Source of the DNA: an uncultured Bacillota bacterium
Lineage (GTDB): Bacteria > Bacillota > Clostridia > Lachnospirales > CAG-274
NCBI GenBank assembly: GCA_958426775.1
Contig: CATZZP010000026.1
Coordinates: 1-21,209 of the forward strand
Direction of reading: 5' to 3'
DNA: 21,209 nt
Made by a program: the position numbers and the translations under genes. Below are positions 6,626 to 14,164 of the stretch, one piece after another. The notes below the pieces were generated by a model. That model was not told where the DNA came from, ran no database searches, and saw nothing but the letters and a program-made list of their open reading frames with translations. Numbering within the stretch: position 1 is the stretch's first letter; each line of letters starts with the position of its first letter.

Positions 6626-8608
6626 TTATTTGGAAAGGATTTCCTCTGCTGTTTTAGCTACATTTTCGGCAGTAAAGCCGTAGTAGTCAAAAAGCTTTGC
6701 ATAAGGTGCAGACTTACCGAACTCTGTCATACCGATAATCTTACCCTCAATGCCTACATATCTGTACCAGCTCTGGTCAGAGCTTGCCTCAACGGCAATT
6801 CTCTTTGTAACAGAGGCAGGTAATACGCTTTCCTTATATTCTGCAGTCTGCTCCTCAAACAGCTCAACACAAGGCATACTTACAATCCTTGCACCTATAC
6901 CCTTTGCCTTTAAAAGGTCGTAAGCATCATATGCAATGCCTACCTCTGAGCCTGTTGCAATAATGATTACATCAACCTTTTCGCTATCTCTTACAATATA
7001 ACCGCCCTTAAGAGCCTGTCTGCCGTCAATGTGAAGGTTTTTGGTTTTCTGCCTTGTATATGCCATAAGTGTAGGCATATCTTTTCTTGTAAGTGCAGTA
7101 TACCAGGCTGCTGCTGTTTCGTTAGTGTCACAGGGTCTGAATACAAGGCAGTTAGGTGTACTTCTGAATGAAGCAAGCTGTTCAACAGGCTGATGTGTAG
7201 GACCGTCCTCGCCTACACCTATACTGTCATGAGTAAATATATTAATAAGGGGTAAATTTGAAATTGCCGATACTCTGAGTGCAGGCTTAACATAGTCGCT
7301 GAACACAAAGAAGGTTGCAATATAAGGTCTTATACCGCCGTGTAAAAGCATACCGTTGCCGATAGCTGTCATAGCAAGCTCTCTTATACCAAAGTGGATA
7401 TTTGAGCCTGTAGGATTTTCTTTGGTAAAATAATCTCTGCCCTCCATAATGGACTTGTTTGAAGGTGCTAAATCTGCTGAACCGCCGAAAAGGTTAGGCA
7501 TAATTTCCGCAGCCTTATTTAAAATTTTTGAGGAGGAATCACGGGTTGCACATTCCTCGTCATTATTCCAGAAGGAGTCATCATCAGCAAGTGCCAAAGC
7601 AAAGTCGTCCTTTATCCATGACTCTAATTCAGCAGCTAAGTCAGGATAAGCCTTTTTATAGTCGGCATAGAGTTTGTCCCACTGAGCTTTTTCAGCTTCA
7701 AGGTCAGTGGTGATTTTTGACATTTCAGCCTTAACCTCATCAGGTACAAAAAAGCTTTCTTCATAATTCCAGCCTAAGTTTTTCTTGGTTGCCGCAACCT
7801 CCTCCTCACCTAAAGGAGCACCGTGTGAGGCATTAGAGCCTGCCTTATTAGGTGAGCCGTAGCCGATAACTGTTTTAATTTCAATAAGTGACGGCTTGTT
7901 GATTTCAGCCTTAGCTTCGTCAATAGCCCTGCCGATAGCCTCAAGGTCGTTTCCGTCCTCAACGTAAAGAGTCTGCCAGCCCATAGCTTGAAATCTTGCC
8001 TTAACGTCCTCGGTAAAGGCGAGGTTTGTATCGCCCTCAATAGTGATATTGTTTGAATCGTATAGAACAATAACCTTGCCAAGACCCAAAGAACCTGCCA
8101 GTGATGCCGCTTCGTAGGAGATACCCTCCATAATACAGCCGTCACCGCAAAGGGCAAAGGAATAGTGGTCGATTATATTAAAGCCCTCTTTGTTAAATTT
8201 AGAGGCAAGGTGCTTTTCAGCTATAGCCATACCGACAGCATTGGCAAAGCCCTGACCTAAAGGACCTGTACTTGCATCTACACCGGGGGTGTGACCTGCC
8301 TCGGGATGACCGGGAGTAATTGAACCGAGTTGTCTGAAGCTTTTAATATCCTCAATAGTTACTCCGTAGCCGAATAAGTGTAAAAGTGAATATAAAAGCA
8401 TTGAGCCGTGACCAGCCGAAAGGACAAATCTGTCTCTGTTAAACCAATCGGGGTTTTTAGGGCTGTGCTTCATTTTTTTGCTCCAAAGCTCAAATGCCAT
8501 AGGTGCTGCACCCATAGTAATACCGGGGTGACCTGACTTTGCCTTTTCTATAGCCTCTGCACTAAGTATACGTATACAGTTAATACTAAGCTGCTGTGGA
8601 TTTGCCAT
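6626..8608 (-). CDS. tkt: Transketolase
   Basis: A full-length 660-residue thiamine-diphosphate enzyme that moves two-carbon units between sugar phosphates in the non-oxidative pentose phosphate pathway. Visible hallmarks are SGHPG (His27), SAGHGS (His67), GHPEAGHTPGVD (His101), the ThDP/Mg motif beginning GDG at residues 155-157 and running to DSNN, the central FGIRELAM with the catalytic Glu, and HDSIGVGEDGPTHQP. The start is set by AAGGAGG about nine bases before ATG. The gene is transcribed divergently from the CBS-ACT gene and leads the two-gene unit tkt-HD nucleotidase. Many clostridia split transketolase into two subunit genes; this is the single-chain form. Confidence 0.97.
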   Translation of the reverse strand: MANPQQLSINCIRILSAEAIEKAKSGHPGITMGAAPMAFELWSKKMKHSPKNPDWFNRDRFVLSAGHGSMLLYSLLHLFGYGVTIEDIKSFRQLGSITPGHPEAGHTPGVDASTGPLGQGFANAVGMAIAEKHLASKFNKEGFNIIDHYSFALCGDGCIMEGISYEAASLAGSLGLGKVIVLYDSNNITIEGDTNLAFTEDVKARFQAMGWQTLYVEDGNDLEAIGRAIDEAKAEINKPSLIEIKTVIGYGSPNKAGSNASHGAPLGEEEVAATKKNLGWNYEESFFVPDEVKAEMSKITTDLEAEKAQWDKLYADYKKAYPDLAAELESWIKDDFALALADDDSFWNNDEECATRDSSSKILNKAAEIMPNLFGGSADLAPSNKSIMEGRDYFTKENPTGSNIHFGIRELAMTAIGNGMLLHGGIRPYIATFFVFSDYVKPALRVSAISNLPLINIFTHDSIGVGEDGPTHQPVEQLASFRSTPNCLVFRPCDTNETAAAWYTALTRKDMPTLMAYTRQKTKNLHIDGRQALKGGYIVRDSEKVDVIIIATGSEVGIAYDAYDLLKAKGIGARIVSMPCVELFEEQTAEYKESVLPASVTKRIAVEASSDQSWYRYVGIEGKIIGMTEFGKSAPYAKLFDYYGFTAENVAKTAEEILSK

Positions 8609-8654
8609 TATATGAATCCTCCTTGAACCAATTGAACATTTACATACAAAATTA

Positions 8655-8683
8655 AGTATACACCAAAAATCAACAACTTACAA
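8655..8683 (-). promoter_or_regulatory. Promoter of tkt
   Basis: On the minus strand TTGTAA (8678-8683) is 17 bp from TATACT (8655-8660), about 47 bases upstream of the tkt start. Confidence 0.6.
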
Positions 8684-8762
8684 GCATTATATAAGGTAAA
8701 GAAAAAGTTTTTAATATTTTAAACAAATTTTCAAATAATATCTTTCCTTTTTTATAATTTAT

Positions 8763-8770
8763 GGTATAAT
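8763..8770 (+). promoter_or_regulatory. Extended -10 promoter of the CBS-ACT gene
   Basis: TGGTATAAT (TATAAT 8765-8770 with an upstream TG) is an extended -10. No good -35 box is present. Confidence 0.65.
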
Positions 8771-8819
8771 TAATGTAACAACACAAAAAAGAATGTATAA
8801 GTTATCGGAGGTGTTTTTT

Positions 8820-9464
8820 ATGTATGTAAGAGAAAAAATGACTACTAACCCTATCTGCGTTGAGCCTGATTATTCAGTATCAAAGGCTTTTATGATGATG
8901 ACGGAAAGCAAGCATTCTCAATTGCCTGTTGTAGATAATGACAATAAGCTTATCGGTCTTGTAACGGAAAAGCTCCTTGCAGAGGTAAATCCCTCAAAGG
9001 CAACCTCTTTAAGTGTGTACGAAATAAATTACCTTTTAAGTAAGACAAAGGTTAAGGATATTATGAAAACGGGTATTTTCAGTATTAACCAGAATGCCCT
9101 TATTGAAGATGCCGCACTTATAATGAAGGAAAACAGAATAGGTTCTTTGCCTGTAGTTGATGATAACAACTATCTTGTGGGCATTGTTACACGTGTAGAT
9201 ATTTTTAAGGCATTTATTGATATTTTAGGCGTTAAGGCAACAGGCACACGCATTGGTATCAAGGTTAAGGATGATATAGGCATAATTGCAGATATTACAG
9301 GCATAATTAAAAAGCACAATATTGATATACGTAACATCAGTAACTTTAACGAAAACGGTCATTTAGAGCTTATTATAAAGGTACGTTCTCTTGAAACCGA
9401 TGATTTGGTTAAGGAATTAAAGGATGCGGGATATGAAATAATTTCTGTTACCAAGCAAAATTGA
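8820..9464 (+). CDS. CBS-CBS-ACT domain protein (AcuB-like)
   Basis: 214 residues. I chose ATG 8820 because GGAGG (8807-8811) lies eight bases before it; an in-frame ATG at 8793 lies upstream of that site. Domains: CBS1 (about residues 1-60, VREKMTTNPICVEPDYSV), CBS2 (about 76-135, VKDIMKTGIFSINQNALIED and IGSLPVVDDNNYLVGIVTR), and an ACT domain (about 140-214, IGIKVKDDIGIIADITGIIK). CBS pairs bind adenine nucleotides and ACT domains bind small ligands, often amino acids. Proteins of this build are usually called AcuB-like; the Bacillus acuB gene is linked to acetoin use, but no acetoin genes are near here. It is a monocistronic cytosolic ligand sensor whose target is unknown. Confidence 0.88.
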   Translation: MYVREKMTTNPICVEPDYSVSKAFMMMTESKHSQLPVVDNDNKLIGLVTEKLLAEVNPSKATSLSVYEINYLLSKTKVKDIMKTGIFSINQNALIEDAALIMKENRIGSLPVVDDNNYLVGIVTRVDIFKAFIDILGVKATGTRIGIKVKDDIGIIADITGIIKKHNIDIRNISNFNENGHLELIIKVRSLETDDLVKELKDAGYEIISVTKQN

Positions 9465-9480
9465 TATTTAGTTTTTAAGA

Positions 9481-9511
9481 GCTTTCGGGCGGTAGTCCGA
9501 AGGCTTTTTTT
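9481..9511 (+). terminator. Terminator of the CBS-ACT gene
   Basis: GCTTTCGG (9481-9488) pairs with CCGAAGGC (9497-9504), followed by seven T residues. Confidence 0.92.
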
Positions 9512-9723
9512 GATTAAATACAATTTATATTTAACTCTTTTAAACTTGTACGTATTAATTTTGACGAAAAAATAAGAGGTAAAATAAGTTATTTGTTGAT
9601 ATTGCACAAAAAAATGAATAAAAACAACTTTAAATCAAGGTTTTAAAGTTAAAATAAACAAATTCAAAAACGGAAGTGGGCATAATATCTAAAAAAATGC
9701 ACGATGTTTTGGCAAAATGCTTA
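9512..9723. other. AT-rich intergenic stretch with an inverted repeat
   Basis: No coding sequence is supported. It holds a perfect 9-bp inverted repeat, AACTTTAAA (9626-9634) / TTTAAAGTT (9642-9650), with a 7-nt spacer. A second pair of arms, AATATCTAA (9684-9692) and TTAGATATT (9766-9774), is separated by 73 nt. Either could be an operator or part of a structured transcript upstream of the pectate lyase gene. Confidence 0.5.
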
Positions 9724-9750
9724 TTTACAAATTGTGGAAAATAATATACA
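9724..9750 (+). promoter_or_regulatory. Possible promoter of the pectate lyase gene
   Basis: TTTACA (9724-9729) and TATACA (9745-9750) are separated by a short 15-bp spacer, which fits poorly, so confidence is low. The ~85-nt leader holds small hairpins (GCAC/GTGT near 9788-9802; TTCC-ggta-GGAA near 9801-9812). Confidence 0.35.
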
Positions 9751-9841
9751 TTAATTTCATTGTGGTTAGATATTGGGGAGTATCAAAGCACAAAATCGTG
9801 TTCCGGTAGGAAAATTAAAAAGACTTAAGGAGGTCAAAAAA

Positions 9842-12760
9842 ATGAAAAAGCTTAGGCTTAGGAAACCGATTTCACTTGCACTTAGTCTTATGCTGACAGT
9901 AGTAAGCAGCATAGGTGTAATGTCCGTACCTACAATGGCGGCAGGTACTACACCTGAAGACGGACAGATTTACTACATTAAAAACAAGCACAGCGGAAAG
10001 TACTTACAGGTTGAGAATGACTCAGATGCTGACGGTGCAAACGTGTGTCAGGCAACAGGTACAGGCTCACTTGGTCAAAAGTGGATTATTAATGAAAACA
10101 GCGATGGTTCGGTAAGACTTAAATCTGCCGTTGATATGACAGGCGGTGTTGCACTGGATATTCCTAACGGTGTAGGTGATAACCTTGTTAATGTACAGGT
10201 TTGGAGTTCAAACGGTCTTACACCTCAAAACTTTAAACTCGAAAGTAACGGCGACGGCTCTTATGCTATTACAACTGCGGCATCAGGATATGCAAGATGC
10301 CTTGATGTACTTAACTGGAGCACGGAGTCGGGTGCTAATGTAATACAGTATGACTGCTTTATGGCAGACAATCAGCTTTGGTATTTTGAAGAAGCAAGCT
10401 GGCCGGGTTCAAGCTCAGGTTCAAGCTCAAGTTCAGATTCAGGTTCAAGCTCTGATTCATCAAGCTCATCTTCAACCAGCTGGAATATGGGCAACAGCTC
10501 ATTTAAGAATTTAGGTACAATTTCATCAAATGTTACCGTTGACGGTCTTACACTTAAGGCTAACTCATCAAAGACTATGCAGGTTAAGGCTGAGAATGTT
10601 ACAGTTGACGGCACAGATTACGGTTACTGCCTTGCACTTGGCGGTGGTGGCTCAACAAGCTACAGGTCAGTGTCAGCAAGCGTTTCAGGTACATCTACAG
10701 TGAAGGTTACAGCTCGTTCAAGCGGTTCTTCCACAAGAACTCTTAACATAGCCGATGCTAACGGTAATGTGCTTGGCACTATTTCCTGCGGCAGCAGTGC
10801 AGCTTTAGGCTCTGTTACGGTAAACTACACAGGTGACCTTTACATTTACTCAGCAGGCAGCGGTATCAACATCTATAAGGTACAGATTGATACAAAGGGC
10901 GGTACTGTAGAAACAACTACAGAGGCTACAACAAAGGCAACTACTACAGAAACAACTACAAAGGCTACATCTTCAGCTCAGTCAAAGAGCTGGAACATGG
11001 GTAACACCAACTTCAAGAACTTAGGTGATATTACATCTAATGTAACAGTTGATGGTCTTAAGCTTATTGCAACATCAGCTAAGCCTATGAGTGTTAAGGC
11101 TGAAAATGCAACAGTAAACGGCATAAGCTACAGCTATGCACTTGCACTTGGCGGCGGCGGTTCAACAAGCTACAGAGCAGTTGCTCTTGACATCAGCGGC
11201 ACAACAAATATTAAAATTACTGCACGTTCAAGCGGTACTTCTACAAGAACACTTAACGTAGCAGATGCAAGCGGTAATATTCTCGGTACAATCTCATGCG
11301 GTTCAACTGCAGCACTTGGTAATGTAGCAACTACCTACAGCGGTACAGTTTATATTTACTCAGCAGGCAGCGGTATTAACATTTACAAGGTGCAGATTGA
11401 TACAACAGGTTCTCTGCCGGGTGGTTCAAGCTCACAGACTACTACAGCTGCAGAGGCTACAACAGAGGCTACAACAAAGGCTACTACAACTACAACTCAG
11501 AAGCAGGATACAAGCGACGGTACTAAGGTATCAAGTTACAGTGCACTTCAGAGTGCAGTTAGTAACTTAGCTTCAACAGGCGGTACAATCTACGTAGATG
11601 CAGGTGAATTAAGCTGTAGCTCACAGCTTAAGCTTAACAGCACAAAGGGCAAGACAATCCAGATTATTGGTGTTCAGCAGAGTGATGGCACATATCCTGT
11701 GCTTAACTTCAAGGCGATGCGTGATGATGCGATTGGTACAGCACCGGGTTCACTTTCTTCAAGCGGTGACAGTGATGTAGGTGTAAGAATTACAGGCTCA
11801 AACTACGTTCTTAAGAACCTTATTATTGAAAAGGCGGGCGATAACGGTATCCAAATTAAGGGTACAAGTGCTAACAACAATGTAGTTGAAAATTGTATTG
11901 TAAGATATAACAACGATGCAGGTCTTCAGATTACAGGCGGTGCAAGCTATAACGAAATCCGTTTTGTATATAGCTACAGAAACTGTGATGTATATTCACT
12001 TGGCGGTAATGCAGACGGTTTTGCTCCAAAGCTTAATGCAGGTACAGGCAACTCTTTCTATGGCTGTTATGCTTGGGATAACTCTGATGACGGTTGGGAT
12101 TCATACGACAAGTCAGATGGTTATACAGAGGACTTAAGCTATGAGGAATGTGCATGCTGGAACAATGGTAATCCTGATGTATTCACAGGTGCTTATGACT
12201 TTGAAGAGGGTAACTCACTTGATACAGACTTATTCCTTGTAGAGCTTATTTGCAAGCAGAGCTCAAGCTTCGCTTCTAACTATAATAGTGGCAAGCTTAG
12301 CCTTCCTTCAGGTAACTTCTTAAAGACAAGTGCAGGTACAATCAGTCTTTCAAGCTGGACAGGAAGCAACTATGACGGTAACCCTAACGGCTTCAAATTT
12401 GGTTCTGCATATACACAGTCAAGCTCTGTAAGAACAGTAAAGAACTGTCTTTCATTCGAACATGGTAAGAAGGGCTTTGATAACAATAACAGCGGTTGCA
12501 AGGGTTCATTTACAAACTGTGTATCATTTGACAACGGCTACAACTATTATTTACCAACATATTCATTAAGTAAGTGGTCAAATATCGTTGGTTTCAGCGG
12601 CAATTCAAATGATAAACTTCCAAGCGGCTACAGTGCAACAACTCCTAGCTCATCAACCCAGTCTTCTATCAGAAGCAAGGTTGAGAGTACAAGAAAGAGC
12701 ATTGTTAATAATTGTGCTAACGATATAATACCAGGTGAGGTTTACTTCGATATTTATTAA
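9842..12760 (+). CDS. Secreted family 9 pectate lyase with CBM13/ricin domain and duplicated accessory domain
   Basis: 972 residues. ATG 9842 follows AAGGAGG; the in-frame TTG at 9773 lacks a ribosome site and would bury the signal peptide. Order: signal peptide (1 to ~34, ending TMAAG); ricin-type beta-trefoil/CBM13 (~44-183, with YYIKNKHSGKYLQVEN and a final QLWYFEEA); Ser-rich linker (~184-212); accessory domain copy 1 (~213-351); Thr/Glu-rich linker; copy 2 (~383-521); Thr-rich linker; right-handed parallel beta-helix (~561-972). The helix has the PL9 calcium cluster: NADGF Asp725, then SDDGWD Asp749, Asp750 and Asp753, spaced exactly as in the Erwinia Pel9A prototype. Lys852 in NGFKFG is the likely Bronsted base. 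Compared with that prototype there is an insertion between the calcium cluster and Lys852. It should cleave polygalacturonate by beta-elimination outside the cell. No dockerin, sortase or SLH anchor is visible. Confidence 0.93.
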   Translation: MKKLRLRKPISLALSLMLTVVSSIGVMSVPTMAAGTTPEDGQIYYIKNKHSGKYLQVENDSDADGANVCQATGTGSLGQKWIINENSDGSVRLKSAVDMTGGVALDIPNGVGDNLVNVQVWSSNGLTPQNFKLESNGDGSYAITTAASGYARCLDVLNWSTESGANVIQYDCFMADNQLWYFEEASWPGSSSGSSSSSDSGSSSDSSSSSSTSWNMGNSSFKNLGTISSNVTVDGLTLKANSSKTMQVKAENVTVDGTDYGYCLALGGGGSTSYRSVSASVSGTSTVKVTARSSGSSTRTLNIADANGNVLGTISCGSSAALGSVTVNYTGDLYIYSAGSGINIYKVQIDTKGGTVETTTEATTKATTTETTTKATSSAQSKSWNMGNTNFKNLGDITSNVTVDGLKLIATSAKPMSVKAENATVNGISYSYALALGGGGSTSYRAVALDISGTTNIKITARSSGTSTRTLNVADASGNILGTISCGSTAALGNVATTYSGTVYIYSAGSGINIYKVQIDTTGSLPGGSSSQTTTAAEATTEATTKATTTTTQKQDTSDGTKVSSYSALQSAVSNLASTGGTIYVDAGELSCSSQLKLNSTKGKTIQIIGVQQSDGTYPVLNFKAMRDDAIGTAPGSLSSSGDSDVGVRITGSNYVLKNLIIEKAGDNGIQIKGTSANNNVVENCIVRYNNDAGLQITGGASYNEIRFVYSYRNCDVYSLGGNADGFAPKLNAGTGNSFYGCYAWDNSDDGWDSYDKSDGYTEDLSYEECACWNNGNPDVFTGAYDFEEGNSLDTDLFLVELICKQSSSFASNYNSGKLSLPSGNFLKTSAGTISLSSWTGSNYDGNPNGFKFGSAYTQSSSVRTVKNCLSFEHGKKGFDNNNSGCKGSFTNCVSFDNGYNYYLPTYSLSKWSNIVGFSGNSNDKLPSGYSATTPSSSTQSSIRSKVESTRKSIVNNCANDIIPGEVYFDIY
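10480..11403 (+). repeat. Internal duplication: two accessory domains in the pectate lyase
   Basis: Bases ~10480-10895 and ~10988-11403 encode two closely similar ~139-residue domains, both starting with WNMGN and sharing FKNLG, TSNVTVDGL-like, LALGGGGSTSYR, ARSSG and YIYSAGSGINIYKVQIDT. Similarity extends to the DNA, implying duplication or ongoing homogenisation. The beta-rich, Gly/Ser-rich pattern suggests a carbohydrate-binding or pectin-associated module; I do not recognise a named CBM family. Confidence 0.88.
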
Positions 12761-12775
12761 TTGAAAATTTAATAT

Positions 12776-12808
12776 AAGGGGCTGTTATTTGACAGCTCCT
12801 TTATTTAT
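12776..12808 (+). terminator. Terminator of the pectate lyase gene
   Basis: AAGGGGCTGT (12776-12785) pairs with ACAGCTCCTT (12792-12801) over 10 bp with one G-T wobble. The following TATTTAT is a weak T-tract. Confidence 0.75.
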
Positions 12809-12832
12809 GGTATAATAATGTATATATAAATA

Positions 12833-13131
12833 TGTGTACCGAAACAGCAAGGCTGTTTCACTGAGGCTGTCGCCACAAATTATACATATTATTCGCAATT
12901 AAAAATTGCTCATACCAAGTCGCAGAAAATAACTGCCCTGCGGGTGCTTATTTTCTATGCTCCTTTGGTATAATGTACACAAGTAAACTTGTGTACCGAA
13001 ATAGCAAGGCTGTTTCACTGTGGCTGTCGCCACAGATTATACTCATTATTCGCAATTAAAAATTGCTCATACCAAGTCGCAGAAAATAATCGCCCCAGGG
13101 GTGCCTATTTTCTATGCTCCTTTGGTATAAT
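12833..13131. repeat. Tandem structured intergenic repeat, two copies, 157-bp period
   Basis: Copy 1 is 12833-12974 and copy 2 is 12990-13131: 142 bp each, with about 11 differences by eye. Each copy contains, in order, the hairpin GAAACAGC-aag-GCTGTTTC (GAAATAGC in copy 2), the hairpin TGTGGC-tgtc-GCCACA (one mismatch in copy 1), GCAATT-aaa-AATTGC, and a ~60-nt hairpin closed by ATACCAA/TTGGTAT with an inner AGAAAATAA/TTATTTTCT stem. Each copy ends in TGGTATAAT. A perfect 10-bp inverted repeat, GTACACAAGT-aa-ACTTGTGTAC (12975-12996), joins the copies. No ORF is conserved across both, so this is non-coding: a MITE-like or REP-like element, or a structured RNA. Confidence 0.88.
13124..13131 (+). 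promoter_or_regulatory. Extended -10 promoter at the end of repeat copy 2
   Basis: TGGTATAAT at the end of the second repeat copy is an extended -10 that could drive the DUF308 gene 55 bases downstream. Further TATAAT-like boxes follow within 13150-13172, so the exact start is uncertain. Confidence 0.5.
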
Positions 13132-13185
13132 CTTTTTAGTAAAATATACGTATAATAATATATAAGTATAATAAGGAGGGGTAGA

Positions 13186-13716
13186 ATGGAATTGTTAAAA
13201 CAAATTAAATGGAATGTAATTTTTGTATCTGCTGTGGTGGCTTTGTTAGGACTTATTATTTTGCTTAACCCTACAGCTGCGGCACTTTCAATCTGCTCTC
13301 TTATCGGCTGGTTTCTTATAATAAGCGGAGCTTTGACTCTTGCGTCATATTTTATAATAGGCAAAAGTAATTTTGTGCTGATTATGGGGCTTATTCAGCT
13401 TATTCCCGGAGTATATATCGTGCTTAAGCCTGAAATATTGGTAAACTTTATAAGTCTGTTTCTGGGCATTATTATACTTGTATATGGCTTTGCTTGCTTA
13501 AGAGAGGGAGCAGAGTACAGAGAAATGGGCTATCCTCATTGGTGGGTAAATCTGATAGTAGGCTTTATTACACTTGCCATGGGTACTCTTGTAATAGTAA
13601 ACCCTTTTGATACAGGGGCGGCAATAATGATGTTTGCAGGTGCATCTATGGTGATTCATGGGGTAATAAATATTATTTCTGTTATGATTATCGTAAAGGA
13701 CATTAAAAAGATGTGA
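13186..13716 (+). CDS. DUF308 / HdeD-like membrane protein
   Basis: A 176-residue hydrophobic protein with six likely membrane helices in three hairpin-like pairs. The repeated pattern of a helix followed by NP or KP and then GW/GF (LIILLNPTAAALSICSLIGWFLI, VYIVLKPEILVNFIS, TLVIVNPFDTGAAIMMFAG) is the DUF308 (HdeD) signature. HdeD is linked to acid resistance in E. coli; the role in Firmicutes is not established. AAGGAGGGG (13173-13181) precedes ATG 13186. It is monocistronic, with promoter elements apparently supplied by the tandem repeat upstream and its own terminator downstream. Confidence 0.88.
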   Translation: MELLKQIKWNVIFVSAVVALLGLIILLNPTAAALSICSLIGWFLIISGALTLASYFIIGKSNFVLIMGLIQLIPGVYIVLKPEILVNFISLFLGIIILVYGFACLREGAEYREMGYPHWWVNLIVGFITLAMGTLVIVNPFDTGAAIMMFAGASMVIHGVINIISVMIIVKDIKKM

Positions 13717-13789
13717 TCAATTTTTCTAAGATAACTTTTTTAATAGAGTTCAGATAAATCCTATAGCCAGTTTTATAATTCTAAGAAAT

Positions 13790-13818
13790 GGTGCGATCTG
13801 AAAATCGCACCGTTTTTT
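13790..13818 (+). terminator. Terminator of the DUF308 gene
   Basis: GGTGCGAT (13790-13797) pairs perfectly with ATCGCACC (13804-13811), followed by G and six T residues. Confidence 0.92.
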
Positions 13819-14072
13819 ATGCAAAAAAACATACATAAGGTTATATTTTAAGTTCAAAACTAAAGTTCTTAAAAAATTTTAAAATGAAATTACATCCAAT
13901 CTGATTTGCAACACGGAATATGCGGAAGGTAATTAAAAACTGCCTGCAACAGAAGTCGAATACATAAAATATGTAACAAGCTGATTACAGTAAGCTTTTT
14001 TGAGAGGTCAAGTAAAAAAATTTTCTTTAGAAATACGTGTTATGGAATAATAAAAAAGTTTGTTGTCAATTA
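13819..14072. other. Non-coding stretch, possibly decayed sequence
   Basis: No ORF of useful length is supported. Around 13890-13990 the composition is less AT-rich than its surroundings and contains a 15-codon open stretch starting ATGCGGAAGG, which could be a remnant of a lost gene. A weak hairpin, AAGCT-N10-AGCTT with a T-run, lies near 13979-14002. Confidence 0.4.
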
Positions 14073-14092
14073 AAGTCCTTTTTATTGGACTT
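14073..14092. promoter_or_regulatory. Dyad operator candidate, site 1
   Basis: AAGTCC-N8-GGACTT, a perfect dyad that overlaps the -35 box (TTGGAC 14085-14090) of the miniprotein promoter. The same arms and spacing recur twice near the PHP gene (20200-20219 with one mismatch; 20315-20334 exact). Confidence 0.55.
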
Positions 14093-14112
14093 AAACAATG
14101 TCATAATATAAT
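14085..14112 (+). promoter_or_regulatory. Promoter of the 66-residue protein gene
   Basis: TTGGAC (14085-14090), a 16-bp spacer, and a perfect TATAAT (14107-14112). The ~45-nt leader holds a small hairpin, GTCCT (14134-14138)/AGGGC (14146-14150). Confidence 0.75.
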
Positions 14113-14164
14113 TAATAAGTAACGTAAAGCAAAGTCCTACAAAGCAGGGCGAAAGGTGGAAATT

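Noticed and set aside
8793..8819. Upstream ATG of the CBS-ACT gene
   Set aside because: The GGAGG lies between this ATG and ATG 8820, and the CBS domain begins at the latter.
9773..9841. N-terminal extension of the pectate lyase from TTG 9773
   Set aside because: No ribosome site before 9773, while AAGGAGG sits just before ATG 9842 and a clean signal peptide begins there.
10372..10614. Minus-strand ORF with Glu-rich repeats
   Set aside because: It is the antisense of the Ser-rich linker of the pectate lyase; the apparent repeats come from that low-complexity DNA.
12014..12031. Lys in FAPKL as the catalytic base of the pectate lyase
   Set aside because: Spacing to the calcium Asp cluster shows this motif supplies the first calcium ligand (Asp725); the base in PL9 prototypes lies after the cluster, matching Lys852.
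12833..13131. CRISPR array
   Set aside because: Only two copies, 142 bp long with internal hairpins and no short unique spacers; no cas genes.
13056..13364. 102-codon minus-strand ORF
   Set aside because: It runs antisense through the DUF308 gene and into repeat copy 2; it has no ribosome site and its composition is that of an antisense shadow.
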